Below are positions 1-5,821 of a stretch of 5,821 nucleotides of DNA, in pieces; positions within the stretch are counted from its first letter, which is position 1; each line of letters starts with the position of its first letter. The stretch is from assembly GCA_021835185.1 (NCBI GenBank), contig JAKBQO010000098.1, positions 1-5,821 on the forward strand, read 5' to 3'. The notes under the pieces were generated by a model. That model ran no database searches. It saw only the letters and a program-made list of their open reading frames with translations, and was not told the DNA's origin. Source of the DNA: Thermoplasmata archaeon. GTDB taxonomy: Archaea; Thermoplasmatota; Thermoplasmata; Thermoplasmatales; Thermoplasmataceae. Made by a program: the position numbers and the translations under genes.

Positions 1-516
1 CAACAGGATTGGCAGTATAATTATCTCTGAAACCCCTATTATCAGCATAGGTGTCCTGAAGGAAACAGCCTCTGCTATGAATATATTTGCAACCGCTGCC
101 CCCAGGCCGAAACCCAGTGATACAAAACCTACTGCAAAACCTCTCCTCCCCTTGAACCATTTAACTGCAAGATTTGTGGATATACCGTAAAGTATGCCTT
201 CACCAATGCTGCCCAGTGACCACAATATATAAAAAAGATACAGGCTATGGATAAATGACGTGCCTAAAAATCCAGTGGATGATAAGACAGCAGAAAGTAT
301 TCCAACGTTTCTGGGTCCGTTTTTATCGGCAAAATAACCGCCTATGCCCTGAAATCCAGTAGAGAAAATAGCAAAAAGCGTGAAGGCAACCTCTATCTGA
401 ACAAGGGAAACATTTAATCCTGTTTTAAGTAATGGCTCAAAAACATTCCATGAATACTGATAAAGTGAATTAAATGACATTATAATGATTCCAATTATCA
501 TGTATCCCTTCTTCAT
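1..516 (-). CDS. MFS transporter, oxalate/formate antiporter-like (N-terminal half, cut by window edge)
   Basis: The reading frame is open from an ATG at 516 to the first base of the window, giving 172 residues, about half of a 400-residue 12-helix major facilitator transporter. Hydrophobic stretches at roughly residues 5-25, 41-62, 70-88, 92-112, 126-148 and 155-172 match helices 1-6. Between helices 2 and 3 lies the MFS motif [12 protein letters not shown] (59-69). The aromatic YQYSWNVF in helix 1 and [13 protein letters not shown] followed by GFGLGA (119-140) resemble the OFA (oxalate/formate antiporter) group, which moves small carboxylates. An in-frame stop at 532-534 lies just upstream, and a TATA-like box sits about 25 bases before the ATG, so this start is well supported. 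There is no SD motif. The substrate cannot be told from half a protein; a carboxylate is only a family-level guess. It is probably a separate transcript from the small gene at 558-794. Confidence 0.85.
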   Translation of the reverse strand, partial: MKKGYMIIGIIIMSFNSLYQYSWNVFEPLLKTGLNVSLVQIEVAFTLFAIFSTGFQGIGGYFADKNGPRNVGILSAVLSSTGFLGTSFIHSLYLFYILWSLGSIGEGILYGISTNLAVKWFKGRRGFAVGFVSLGFGLGAAVANIFIAEAVSFRTPMLIIGVSEIIILPILL

Positions 517-535
517 TGAAGAAAAATTATTTAGC

Positions 536-545
536 TAATATAAAT
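536..545 (-). promoter_or_regulatory. TATA box (box A) of the MFS transporter gene
   Basis: On the minus strand this reads TTTATATTA, lying 20-29 bases upstream of the ATG at 516. That spacing would place the transcript start at or next to the ATG, as in leaderless archaeal genes. No GGTGA-like motif lies between the box and the ATG. It sits in the short gap after the small membrane gene, which argues for independent transcription of the transporter. Confidence 0.6.
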
Positions 546-557
546 GTTTTTGTCCGG

Positions 558-794
558 CTATTGTTTTTCGGGCACCCTGATTCGTTTAATGAAACGGTGA
601 ACTGAAAATATTCCCCATATAGATTCTATGACACCGAATGGATACACCCCGGCAAGTATTCCATAAATGGCTGAGCCGAAGCACATGATCCCAAAGAGAA
701 GGGAATATACGGGAGACCGCGATTCCAGAAGATAGAAAACCATCATTATGGCAAGAACAACAGAACCGTAAATGGTCAAAACCCCTATTAACAT
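558..794 (-). CDS. Small hypothetical membrane protein, 78 aa
   Basis: I do not recognise this gene. It encodes 78 residues with three likely membrane segments: about 3-23, 29-48 and 50-67. A short ESRS loop separates the first two, and a basic tail (HRFIKRIRVPEKQ) should lie in the cytoplasm. A glutamate (E57) followed by W60 falls within the third segment. The pattern of an aromatic VYPF turn leading into a Trp-containing last helix loosely recalls small bacterial membrane proteins of the CBU_0592 type, but this is only an impression. ATG at 794 is the first start in this frame, with no SD motif and an AT-rich box about 23 bases upstream. The dense hydrophobic pattern and fit between two flanking genes support it as real. 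An overlapping 71-residue frame (586-801) lacks these features. Confidence 0.6.
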   Translation of the reverse strand: MLIGVLTIYGSVVLAIMMVFYLLESRSPVYSLLFGIMCFGSAIYGILAGVYPFGVIESIWGIFSVHRFIKRIRVPEKQ

Positions 795-812
795 TATCCA
801 TGATTATATTAT

Positions 813-821
813 GATAAAAAA
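813..821 (-). promoter_or_regulatory. Possible box A for the 78-aa membrane protein gene
   Basis: The minus strand reads TTTTTTATC at 19-27 bases upstream of the ATG at 794. Spacing fits an archaeal TATA box for a leaderless transcript, but the match is weak in such AT-rich DNA. The same T-run could end the upstream gene (832-1434), so the two signals would share bases. Confidence 0.35.
816..821 (-). terminator. Possible T-run terminator after the NicO/UreH-like gene
   Basis: Six T residues on the minus strand begin 11 bases after the stop codon at 832-834. Archaeal RNA polymerase often stops at such oligo-T runs without a hairpin. It overlaps the proposed box A of the next gene, so either reading, or both, may hold. 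Confidence 0.3.
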
Positions 822-831
822 TATTTTTGAA

Positions 832-1434
832 TCAAAATAATACAAACACGGTGGTTAATAGCAGTATTATTGCAACCAGATAATCTATTTTCTTGGGTGT
901 TAACGTGGCAAGTTTTTTCATCAGAAATTTGCTGAGAACCAGTGTTATAAGAAGAAGGGCAAGAGCAGACGACAGGACAAAAAGGGACATTGTGATATAG
1001 ACAAAGTGCATGCCGTAAACTACAGCTATTAATATTATTGGGACAATTGCGGGATCAGGTATTATGCTTACTAACAATATGGATTTCTCAATCTCATTTC
1101 CCTTTGATTCCTGTGATTTTTCCTCGTGCCTTGCATTCAAAATTATATATGCCGCCACAAACACAAGCAATGCAACGGCGAATATTTTTATGTCGAATTG
1201 GGGAAAAAAATACACGCCGAATATGGCTATTGCAAAGGATAATATGGAGGAGAATATGCCATGAATTAAGCCAAGGCCAAAGGAAAGAACTCCTGTTTCC
1301 TTGCTTTTAAATTTTTTATGGAGCGAATATGAGAGTATTGGTGTCCAGTGATCAGGTGCTACCATGTGAAGAACGGCAATCAATATGGAAAGGCCAACTA
1401 TTGCAACTGGAAGCAAAAGATATAATGCCAGCAT
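832..1434 (-). CDS. NicO/UreH-like membrane protein, putative metal transporter
   Basis: This 200-residue protein is almost entirely hydrophobic, with about six membrane segments (near 5-28, 48-77, 83-100, 119-141, 144-168 and 184-200). Three features suggest the NicO/UreH superfamily of nickel/cobalt transporters and relatives. H23-X4-D28-H29 in the first helix fits the HX4DH signature of that group. H58 lies in a GLGLIHG segment. A Pro-rich stretch, PDPAIVP (126-132), opens the second half. A charged loop at 102-118, starting RHEEK, separates the halves and may face the cytoplasm. The ATG at 1434 is the only possible start, since an in-frame stop lies two codons upstream. A TATA-like box precedes it and there is no SD motif. 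No urease, hydrogenase or cobalamin gene is nearby, so transport of nickel or cobalt is inferred only from the motif; another metal or another role remains possible. Confidence 0.65.
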   Translation of the reverse strand: MLALYLLLPVAIVGLSILIAVLHMVAPDHWTPILSYSLHKKFKSKETGVLSFGLGLIHGIFSSILSFAIAIFGVYFFPQFDIKIFAVALLVFVAAYIILNARHEEKSQESKGNEIEKSILLVSIIPDPAIVPIILIAVVYGMHFVYITMSLFVLSSALALLLITLVLSKFLMKKLATLTPKKIDYLVAIILLLTTVFVLF

Positions 1435-1453
1435 AGTAGGTTATAGTTCAGTG

Positions 1454-1464
1454 TTATAAAAAAG
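1454..1464 (-). promoter_or_regulatory. TATA box of the NicO/UreH-like gene
   Basis: The minus strand reads CTTTTTTATAA 20-30 bases upstream of the ATG at 1434. This is the expected distance for a leaderless archaeal transcript. It forms the left half of a divergent promoter region with the molybdoenzyme gene. Confidence 0.55.
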
Positions 1465-1515
1465 TAATGGCTTATCTTCCGCAAACCCGGCCTGTAGCCT
1501 TAATAGTCTGAATTG

Positions 1516-1525
1516 TTTTTAAAAA
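1516..1525 (+). promoter_or_regulatory. TATA-like box of the molybdopterin oxidoreductase gene
   Basis: TTTTTAAAAA lies 16-25 bases before the ATG at 1541 and 22-31 bases before the second ATG at 1547. There is no SD motif before either. A transcript starting about 25 bases after the box centre would begin near the 1541-1547 ATG pair, so a leaderless message is likely and either ATG could be used. Confidence 0.5.
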
Positions 1526-1540
1526 ATTGTTAAATACGAA

Positions 1541-2167
1541 ATGAATATGGTAAAGCCAATGGAAAAGATAGAAGTTAAAAATCCAGGACAACACTATGTG
1601 GATAAATGGATTATATATGATGCACTTGATGGCCCTGCCATAGATCAGAACAAATGGTCTTTGAAAGTCACTGGGCTTGTGAATAAACCAGCGGAATATA
1701 CTTACAGAGAACTGAATAAAATGCCAGGAATTGAATACATTTCTGATTTCAACTGTGTCACAAAATGGTCCATAAGGGATGCAAAATTTACCGGGCCTTC
1801 TCTAAGGGACATCATTATGAATTCAGAACCGTTACCGGAGGCGAAATGGGTAATGTTTGTCTGTGCCGATGGATACGATACCCCAATTCCATTTAATGAT
1901 GCTGTGGATGACAAAAGTATACTGGCATTGAAAATAGATGATAAGCCACTAGGAGTGAAGCATGGATTTCCTGCGAGGCCGTTTATGCCATCTTTGTACG
2001 GATGGAAAAGTGCAAAATGGGTTACAGAGATAAGGCTTATTGAAAAGTATGAAGATGGCTACTGGGAGGCTTATGGATATCATGAAAGGGGAAGGGTAGA
2101 GGACCAGGAGCGTTTCAAGGGCTTTGAATGGAAAAAAATACGGAGGCATTCTGAAGTGGATAAATAG
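1541..2167 (+). CDS. Cytoplasmic molybdopterin-dependent oxidoreductase (sulfite oxidase family, YuiH-like)
   Basis: This 208-residue protein consists of a single sulfite-oxidase-type molybdopterin domain. C72, in DFNCVTKWS, is at the position of the cysteine that binds molybdenum in the family. Supporting motifs are W39-SLKVTGLV, the VCADGY segment (107-112), LPEAKW, and the cofactor-pocket segment KHGFPARPF through LYGWKSAKWV (140-161). The C-terminal part, YWEAYGYHERG, is also typical. There is no Tat or Sec signal peptide and no heme or dimerisation domain, unlike MsrP/YedY or animal sulfite oxidase. Size and layout resemble Bacillus YuiH and similar archaeal proteins, whose substrates are poorly known. 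It should act in the cytoplasm on a small S- or N-oxide or sulfite; which one is unknown. ATGs at 1541, 1547 and 1559 are in frame; 1541 is used as the most upstream, and the family core begins later. It is the only plus-strand gene here. Confidence 0.88.
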   Translation: MNMVKPMEKIEVKNPGQHYVDKWIIYDALDGPAIDQNKWSLKVTGLVNKPAEYTYRELNKMPGIEYISDFNCVTKWSIRDAKFTGPSLRDIIMNSEPLPEAKWVMFVCADGYDTPIPFNDAVDDKSILALKIDDKPLGVKHGFPARPFMPSLYGWKSAKWVTEIRLIEKYEDGYWEAYGYHERGRVEDQERFKGFEWKKIRRHSEVDK

Positions 2168-2186
2168 AATTATCACTGAAAAATTA

Positions 2187-2191
2187 TTTTT
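2187..2191 (+). terminator. Possible oligo-T terminator of the molybdoenzyme gene
   Basis: A TTATTTTT stretch with five final T residues begins about 16 bases after the stop codon at 2165-2167. No strong hairpin precedes it. It is plausible as an archaeal T-run terminator because the next gene converges from the other side. Confidence 0.35.
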
Positions 2192-2202
2192 AGGTCTATA
2201 AT

Positions 2203-2229
2203 AAAAAGATTTATGAAATTAATATTTCA
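2203..2229 (-). terminator. Possible terminator of the ExoIII gene (short hairpin plus T-run)
   Basis: Read on the minus strand, a perfect six-base inverted repeat (TGAAAT, four-base loop, ATTTCA; 2214-2229) starts five bases after the ExoIII stop and is followed by CTTTTTATTAT. The stem is short and all AT except one pair, so it would be weak. The T-run alone may suffice in archaea. Confidence 0.4.
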
Positions 2230-2233
2230 CGTT

Positions 2234-2992
2234 TTATTGCTTTATCAGCAATTCCACCGGGGCGTGATCTGATCCTGTAACATTTTCCAGTATCAGTGAA
2301 TCCTGAACATTTCCAATAAAATTATCACTGACAAGGAAATAGTCTAATCTCCAGCCTATGTTCTTTTCACGGGCATTGAAACGATAGGACCACCAGGAAT
2401 AGTGCCCAGGTTCCTTATGGAAATATCTATATGTGTCCACATAACCATGTGACAGAATCTCAGTCATGGAATCACGCTCCTCAATAGTAAACCCCGCATT
2501 CCTCTCATTTCCTTTAGGCCTTGCTATATCTATATTCTCATGGGCAACATTAAAATCTCCTGTAATGACAACTGGTTTTTTCTCCCTCAGGCTGTCCATA
2601 TATTTTAATATTCTTTTATTGAATTGAATTTTGTAATCAAGCCTTGGAAGCCCGCGTTGTGAATTTGGGAAATATGAATTTATCAGGTAAAAATTCTCAA
2701 ATTCAAGCGCCTGTGTTCTTCCCTCGGGATCTTGCACACTGTCTCCCATATTTTCTGAATAGCTTATTGGTTCCTCTTTTGACAGTGCCATTGTTCCACT
2801 ATATCCCTTTTTATCGGCTGAATTTATGTATATTTTATAGCCTAAGTGGTGTATCTCTTCTGGTATAGATAGTTTATCAGCCTTTACTTCCTGCATGAGG
2901 ACAATATGTGCATTCTCACTTTCTAGAGTGGCTATAATCCCATTTTTGACCGCAGCCCTGATGCCATTGACGTTCCACGATAAGATTTTCAC
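2234..2992 (-). CDS. xth: Exodeoxyribonuclease III / AP endonuclease (Xth family)
   Basis: The protein cuts DNA at abasic sites and trims 3' ends in base-excision repair. With a GTG start at 2992 it has 252 residues, normal for the family, and begins VKILSWNVNGIRA, matching the typical ExoIII N-terminus. Catalytic motifs of the exonuclease-endonuclease-phosphatase fold are all present: N7, E35 in MQEVKA (metal ligand), SGTM (65-68), Y107 in NSYFPN, D146 and N148 in GDFN, the YSWWSYR and WRLDYFLVS segments, and D242-H243 in GSDHAP. The frame stays open upstream to a TTG at 3025, but that would add 11 unmatched residues and place the TATA box inside the coding region. The box lies 21-30 bases before GTG 2992, with no SD motif, so a leaderless GTG-start message is the best reading. 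All active-site residues look intact. Confidence 0.95.
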   Translation of the reverse strand: MKILSWNVNGIRAAVKNGIIATLESENAHIVLMQEVKADKLSIPEEIHHLGYKIYINSADKKGYSGTMALSKEEPISYSENMGDSVQDPEGRTQALEFENFYLINSYFPNSQRGLPRLDYKIQFNKRILKYMDSLREKKPVVITGDFNVAHENIDIARPKGNERNAGFTIEERDSMTEILSHGYVDTYRYFHKEPGHYSWWSYRFNAREKNIGWRLDYFLVSDNFIGNVQDSLILENVTGSDHAPVELLIKQ

Positions 2993-3012
2993 AGTGCTGT
3001 TATAATTATAAA

Positions 3013-3022
3013 GTATATAAAA
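3013..3022 (-). promoter_or_regulatory. TATA box of the ExoIII gene
   Basis: The minus strand reads TTTTATATAC, the best box A match in the window, 21-30 bases upstream of the GTG at 2992. It decides the start: the alternative TTG at 3025 lies upstream of the box and could not be on the transcript it drives. Confidence 0.7.
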
Positions 3023-3053
3023 CAAATTATTGAAGTTTCTAATTTATATTATT

Positions 3054-3060
3054 AAAAAAA
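3054..3060 (-). terminator. T-run terminator after hyuB
   Basis: Seven T residues on the minus strand start two bases after the hyuB stop codon at 3062-3064, in a very AT-rich stretch. There is no hairpin. An oligo-T run of this length is a plausible archaeal terminator, and the ExoIII promoter follows about 30 bases later. Confidence 0.5.
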
Positions 3061-3061
3061 T

Positions 3062-4594
3062 TTATTGTTTTTCCCCGTATGCTGCACCGCCTGGAGTTTC
3101 AACGATTACTTCATCATTTTCTTCCAGTACGGCAGAGAACTTGCTTGGCATAGACTTCTTACGCCCATTGCTTATTATGTATATTTTACCTGTCTTCCCT
3201 GGGAATCCACCATGAAGCCCCCATGGAGGTATTATGAATCTATCTGCAATAACGGATATGTAAGTTCTGCTTCGAACTTTGAATGACCGCACAATGCCTT
3301 CCCCACCGTGATATTTCCCCCTGCCGTAACTGTTTTTTCTGAGATTGTTCTTGGTGAAAAAGAACGGATATTCCTTTTCTGCAATTTCTACCGGAGTATT
3401 CAATGTGTTGGTCATATTACTATGTATGCCTGACTCCCCTATGGAATCGTGTCTGCCCCCATTTCCGCCACCTATTGTTTCATAGTATGACCAGTATTTG
3501 TTGCCGTATTTTCCCCCAAGCATGATATTCATCATTGTGCCAGATGATGCTGCAGGGATATAGGGGAGAAATTCACTTAATGCCCTCAGTGTAACATCGG
3601 CTATTCTCTGTGTTGTCTCAACGTTTCCGCCTGAAACAGGGTAATTCTTTTCAGGATTTACAAGAGACCTGTATGGTGCCTTTATACTGATTATTGAATA
3701 AAAACCGTCATTTGTAGGGATGGAATATCGCATTGCGCTCCTTATTGCAAAGGCCACAGCAGAGAATGTAACTCCCTCGACTGCATTCAGCGGATATTCT
3801 ATTTCTCCATGAGTGCCCTCGAAATCTGCCACTATCCCTTTATCACTAATTTTCAGGTTTATATCTATATTTATCTTTTCAATGCCCTTTTCAAGGTAAT
3901 CCGTTGACCTGTATTCTCCAGATTTCCATTCTTTCAGGGCCATTAGTGAGAGTCCCCTTGAATGGCTTATGAGTGAGTCCCATGAAGAAAGTATTTCCTC
4001 TGAGCCATATTTTGTCTTTAATTCTTTTATCCTGCTTATTCCCATTCTGTTTGCGGATATCTGGGCATTCAGATCCCCTTTAGCAGTTTCAGGGTCCTTG
4101 AAATTGGACAGTATTATCTTTATTATATCAGGAGTTATTATTACAGGCGGTATTATAAGCCCCTCCTGGTAAAGATTGCGTGCATCCGGGTTAAGGCTTC
4201 CGAAAACGGGGCCACCAACGTCTACGTTGTGCGCCTTGTTAATGACGTAGCAGAAAATTTTTCCCTGGTCATATACAGGTGCTATTATTGTAACATCGTT
4301 AAGATGTGTTCCTGAAATATATGGGTCATTTGTTATGAGCATTTCATTTTCATTCATTTTTATGTTATTCTCTTTCATATAATTTATAATGTTCCTGGAT
4401 CCTATTTTGAATGACCCGAGATGCACTGGAATATGTTCTGCCTGCGCAATTATGCGTCCTTCAGAGTCTAAAACGGCACAACTATGGTCCATTCTTTCCC
4501 TTATATTCGGCGATATAGCCGATCTCTTCAGTGCAACACCCATTTCCTCTGCTATAAACTGTGTAGCCTTCCCAATTATTTCCCAATCAGTCAT
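3062..4594 (-). CDS. hyuB: Hydantoinase/oxoprolinase subunit B (HyuB family)
   Basis: This complete 510-residue protein belongs to the hydantoinase B / oxoprolinase family, including the B subunits of N-methylhydantoinase and acetophenone carboxylase and the C-terminal half of eukaryotic 5-oxoprolinase. With HyuA it would form an ATP-dependent enzyme opening a cyclic amide or carboxylating a ketone, in the cytoplasm. Family motifs are AQAEHIPVHLGS (50-61), NDPYISGTHLNDV (89-101), KAHNVDVGG (120-128), GDLNAQISANRMG, PVSGGNVETTQR, and the C-terminal GRGKYHGGEG, PPWGLHGG and TPGGAAYG. Where I expect the family to read AHHxD, this protein has AHNVD, so one probable metal ligand is Asn (N123). The ATG at 4594 overlaps the hyuA stop (ATGA) and has a GGTGA motif four bases upstream, so translation is probably coupled to hyuA. 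The substrate cannot be read from the sequence. Confidence 0.92.
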   Translation of the reverse strand: MTDWEIIGKATQFIAEEMGVALKRSAISPNIRERMDHSCAVLDSEGRIIAQAEHIPVHLGSFKIGSRNIINYMKENNIKMNENEMLITNDPYISGTHLNDVTIIAPVYDQGKIFCYVINKAHNVDVGGPVFGSLNPDARNLYQEGLIIPPVIITPDIIKIILSNFKDPETAKGDLNAQISANRMGISRIKELKTKYGSEEILSSWDSLISHSRGLSLMALKEWKSGEYRSTDYLEKGIEKINIDINLKISDKGIVADFEGTHGEIEYPLNAVEGVTFSAVAFAIRSAMRYSIPTNDGFYSIISIKAPYRSLVNPEKNYPVSGGNVETTQRIADVTLRALSEFLPYIPAASSGTMMNIMLGGKYGNKYWSYYETIGGGNGGRHDSIGESGIHSNMTNTLNTPVEIAEKEYPFFFTKNNLRKNSYGRGKYHGGEGIVRSFKVRSRTYISVIADRFIIPPWGLHGGFPGKTGKIYIISNGRKKSMPSKFSAVLEENDEVIVETPGGAAYGEKQ

Positions 4595-5821
4595 AATCTC
4601 ACCGCCCTTAATTCGTTATTTTCCCCACGGAATATTTTCCATTTTGGTGGAACAAATGTACTCGATCCATCCTCCTCAATTACTGCAGGACCATTTATTT
4701 CCTTTTTTACTGGTAATGCATTCCGCTGGTAAACATCGACATTTTCCCATTTACCGTTGATATATACATTTCTTTTGTATGGTTCAACTATTATATTCCC
4801 CACATTCTGTATGTCAGGCTTAATCCTTTTTTTTATTGCAAAAACCCTTATGGTAAGTATCTCTACTGGCCTGTCCAGGGTAAAACCAAATGTTTTGCTG
4901 TGTGTTTCTGTAAAATCTCTTATAATATCATCCTTTTCTGGCTTATTCACAGGTATTGTGAGTTCAGAACCCTGCCCAACGTACCTGCAGTCCGCGTATC
5001 TAACAAATTCAGGATCTTTTATTTGATATGCAAGCCTCTGCTCTAGCTCATTGAATCCGGCTTCAAGATTCTCTGGATATGACATCCTGGCCTCGTATTT
5101 TATATCAGCAAGCATCATGCCAAGAGCACTGAATACTCCGGGTTCAGGCGGTATTATAACATTTTTGATGCCCAGTTCATCGGCAACGGGCATTGTAACC
5201 TGGGGACCAGCTCCACCAAAGCCAAATAGTGTGAATTCAACCGGATCCAAACCTCTTTCCACGGTCACAAGCCTTATAGCCCTTGCCATTTCAAGATTTG
5301 CCAGTTTTATGGCGGATTCAGCTACTTCATATGGGTCTCCAAGTTTTTCCAGAGCCTTCAATGCGAGATCTTTTCTCATGATTTTATCTGATCCTGACAT
5401 TTTATCATTTATAATGCCCATCACAAGATTTGAGTCCGTAAGGGTTGGCTCCTTTCCGCCATTATTGTATGCGACAGGCCCCGGTTCAGATCCGGCACTC
5501 ATTGGCCCTATATTAAGTGCACCGGTTTTATCCTTCCATATAACTGTGCCACCACCTGATGATACCTCAGAAAGGTCTATAAATGGGAATCTTACAGGGT
5601 ATCCTGAGCCTTTTACTATCCTTCCGTGATGGGAGGAACCACCGACCTCGTATTCTGCTGTAATTTCAACATTATGGTTTATGACTGTACCAGCCTTTGA
5701 TGTCGTGCCACCCATATCAAAGCTTATTACCTTATCAACACCCAGTATGGATGAAAATTCACTGGCCGCTATTACCCCGGCTGCAGGTCCTGATTCTATA
5801 ATATTAACCGGTTTCTTTATG
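4591..5821 (-). CDS. hyuA: Hydantoinase/oxoprolinase subunit A (HyuA family), C-terminal part, cut by window edge
   Basis: The frame is open from the right edge to a TGA at 4591-4593, giving 409 residues of a protein that normally has about 650-700. The ATG at 5715 is internal: it is the Met of DMGGTTSK, an ASKHA-type phosphate-binding loop, and 35 coding codons lie before it in the window, including ESGPAAGV. Later motifs typical of the family are SAGSEPGPVAY, ERGLDPVEFTLFGFGGAGP, NVIIPPEPGVFSALGM, YVGQGSELTIPV and the C-terminal GPAVIEEDGSSTFVPP. HyuA supplies the ATP-binding half of the enzyme, paired with HyuB encoded directly downstream. Two details stand out: DMGGTTSK rather than the common DMGGTSTD, and GGAGPQVT where most relatives carry GGAGPxHA. 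The first occurs in a known HyuA subgroup, as I recall it. The N-terminal third, the promoter and the true start lie outside the window. Confidence 0.93.
   Translation of the reverse strand, partial: IKKPVNIIESGPAAGVIAASEFSSILGVDKVISFDMGGTTSKAGTVINHNVEITAEYEVGGSSHHGRIVKGSGYPVRFPFIDLSEVSSGGGTVIWKDKTGALNIGPMSAGSEPGPVAYNNGGKEPTLTDSNLVMGIINDKMSGSDKIMRKDLALKALEKLGDPYEVAESAIKLANLEMARAIRLVTVERGLDPVEFTLFGFGGAGPQVTMPVADELGIKNVIIPPEPGVFSALGMMLADIKYEARMSYPENLEAGFNELEQRLAYQIKDPEFVRYADCRYVGQGSELTIPVNKPEKDDIIRDFTETHSKTFGFTLDRPVEILTIRVFAIKKRIKPDIQNVGNIIVEPYKRNVYINGKWENVDVYQRNALPVKKEINGPAVIEEDGSSTFVPPKWKIFRGENNELRAVRL
4599..4603 (-). promoter_or_regulatory. Shine-Dalgarno site of hyuB
   Basis: GGTGA on the minus strand lies four bases before the hyuB ATG, within the last codons of hyuA. 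It complements the UCACC found near the 3' end of archaeal 16S rRNA. None of the five other gene starts seen here has such a motif, so it marks hyuB as an internal cistron. Confidence 0.65.

Noticed and set aside
586..801. A 71-residue minus-strand frame overlapping the 78-residue membrane gene.
   Set aside because: It lacks a coherent hydrophobic pattern and is rich in Cys, His and Arg in a way typical of an out-of-frame reading. The other frame has three clean membrane segments.
816..829. The palindrome AAAAATATTTTT as a regulator binding site.
   Set aside because: It is a pure A/T palindrome in AT-rich DNA and is already accounted for by the T-run and box A.
1435..1540. A possible stem between GGCT (about 1469) and AGCC (about 1497) in the divergent intergenic region, as a riboswitch or operator.
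   Set aside because: Only four to five bases pair across a long loop, and the leaderless promoters leave little room for a 5' regulatory RNA.
4389..4760. Plus-strand frames of 123 and 82 residues spanning the hyuA-hyuB junction.
   Set aside because: Both lie antisense to the two hyu genes and have no domain or promoter; they are shadows.
5051..5629. A 192-residue open frame on the plus strand opposite hyuA.
   Set aside because: It runs antisense to strongly supported HyuA motifs, has no recognisable domain, and its Ser/Pro-rich composition is what the reverse of a Gly/Glu-rich gene gives.
4591..5715. Treating the ATG at 5715 as the hyuA start.
   Set aside because: That Met lies inside the DMGGTT phosphate-binding motif, and coding sequence typical of the family continues upstream to the window edge.
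1..5821. A novel defence or mobile system across the whole window.
   Set aside because: No transposase, integrase, CRISPR repeats, toxin-antitoxin pair, tRNA or direct repeats were seen. The genes are mostly of known metabolic, transport or repair families with intact frames.

Overview
The window reads as ordinary chromosomal DNA from an archaeon, most likely of the Thermoplasmatales type (Ferroplasma, Acidiplasma or Cuniculiplasma-like). This is inferred from AT-rich sequence, heavy use of ATA and AGG/AGA codons, and TATA-like boxes about 20-30 bases before start codons with no Shine-Dalgarno motif, the pattern of leaderless transcription. The protein families fit too: a split HyuA/HyuB pair, a small cytoplasmic sulfite-oxidase-like protein and an ExoIII-type nuclease. 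I did not measure GC content or run any search.

Layout, left to right: (1) 1-516, minus strand, the N-terminal half of a major facilitator transporter resembling the oxalate/formate (OFA) group, cut by the left edge. (2) 558-794, minus, an unrecognised 78-residue membrane protein. (3) 832-1434, minus, a 200-residue polytopic membrane protein with an HX4DH motif, resembling NicO/UreH metal transporters. (4) 1541-2167, plus, a 208-residue molybdopterin oxidoreductase with no export signal, transcribed away from gene 3. (5) 2234-2992, minus, exodeoxyribonuclease III / AP endonuclease, convergent with gene 4. (6) 3062-4594 and (7) 4591-5821, minus, the hyuA-hyuB pair of a hydantoinase/oxoprolinase-type enzyme, overlapping by four bases; hyuA is cut by the right edge.

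The hyu genes form a clear operon, with hyuA upstream of hyuB and probably making the two subunits of one ATP-dependent amidohydrolase or carboxylase. The other genes each appear to have their own promoter. Genes 3 and 4 share a 106-base divergent promoter region, and genes 4 and 5 share a 66-base convergent terminator region. Metal transport, molybdoenzyme redox, base-excision repair and cyclic amide metabolism show no obvious common pathway.

I found no RNA gene, CRISPR array, mobile element or new multi-gene system. The most useful observations are a corrected ExoIII start (GTG at 2992), the contrast between leaderless genes and the SD-led hyuB, and changed residues at usually conserved sites in both Hyu subunits.
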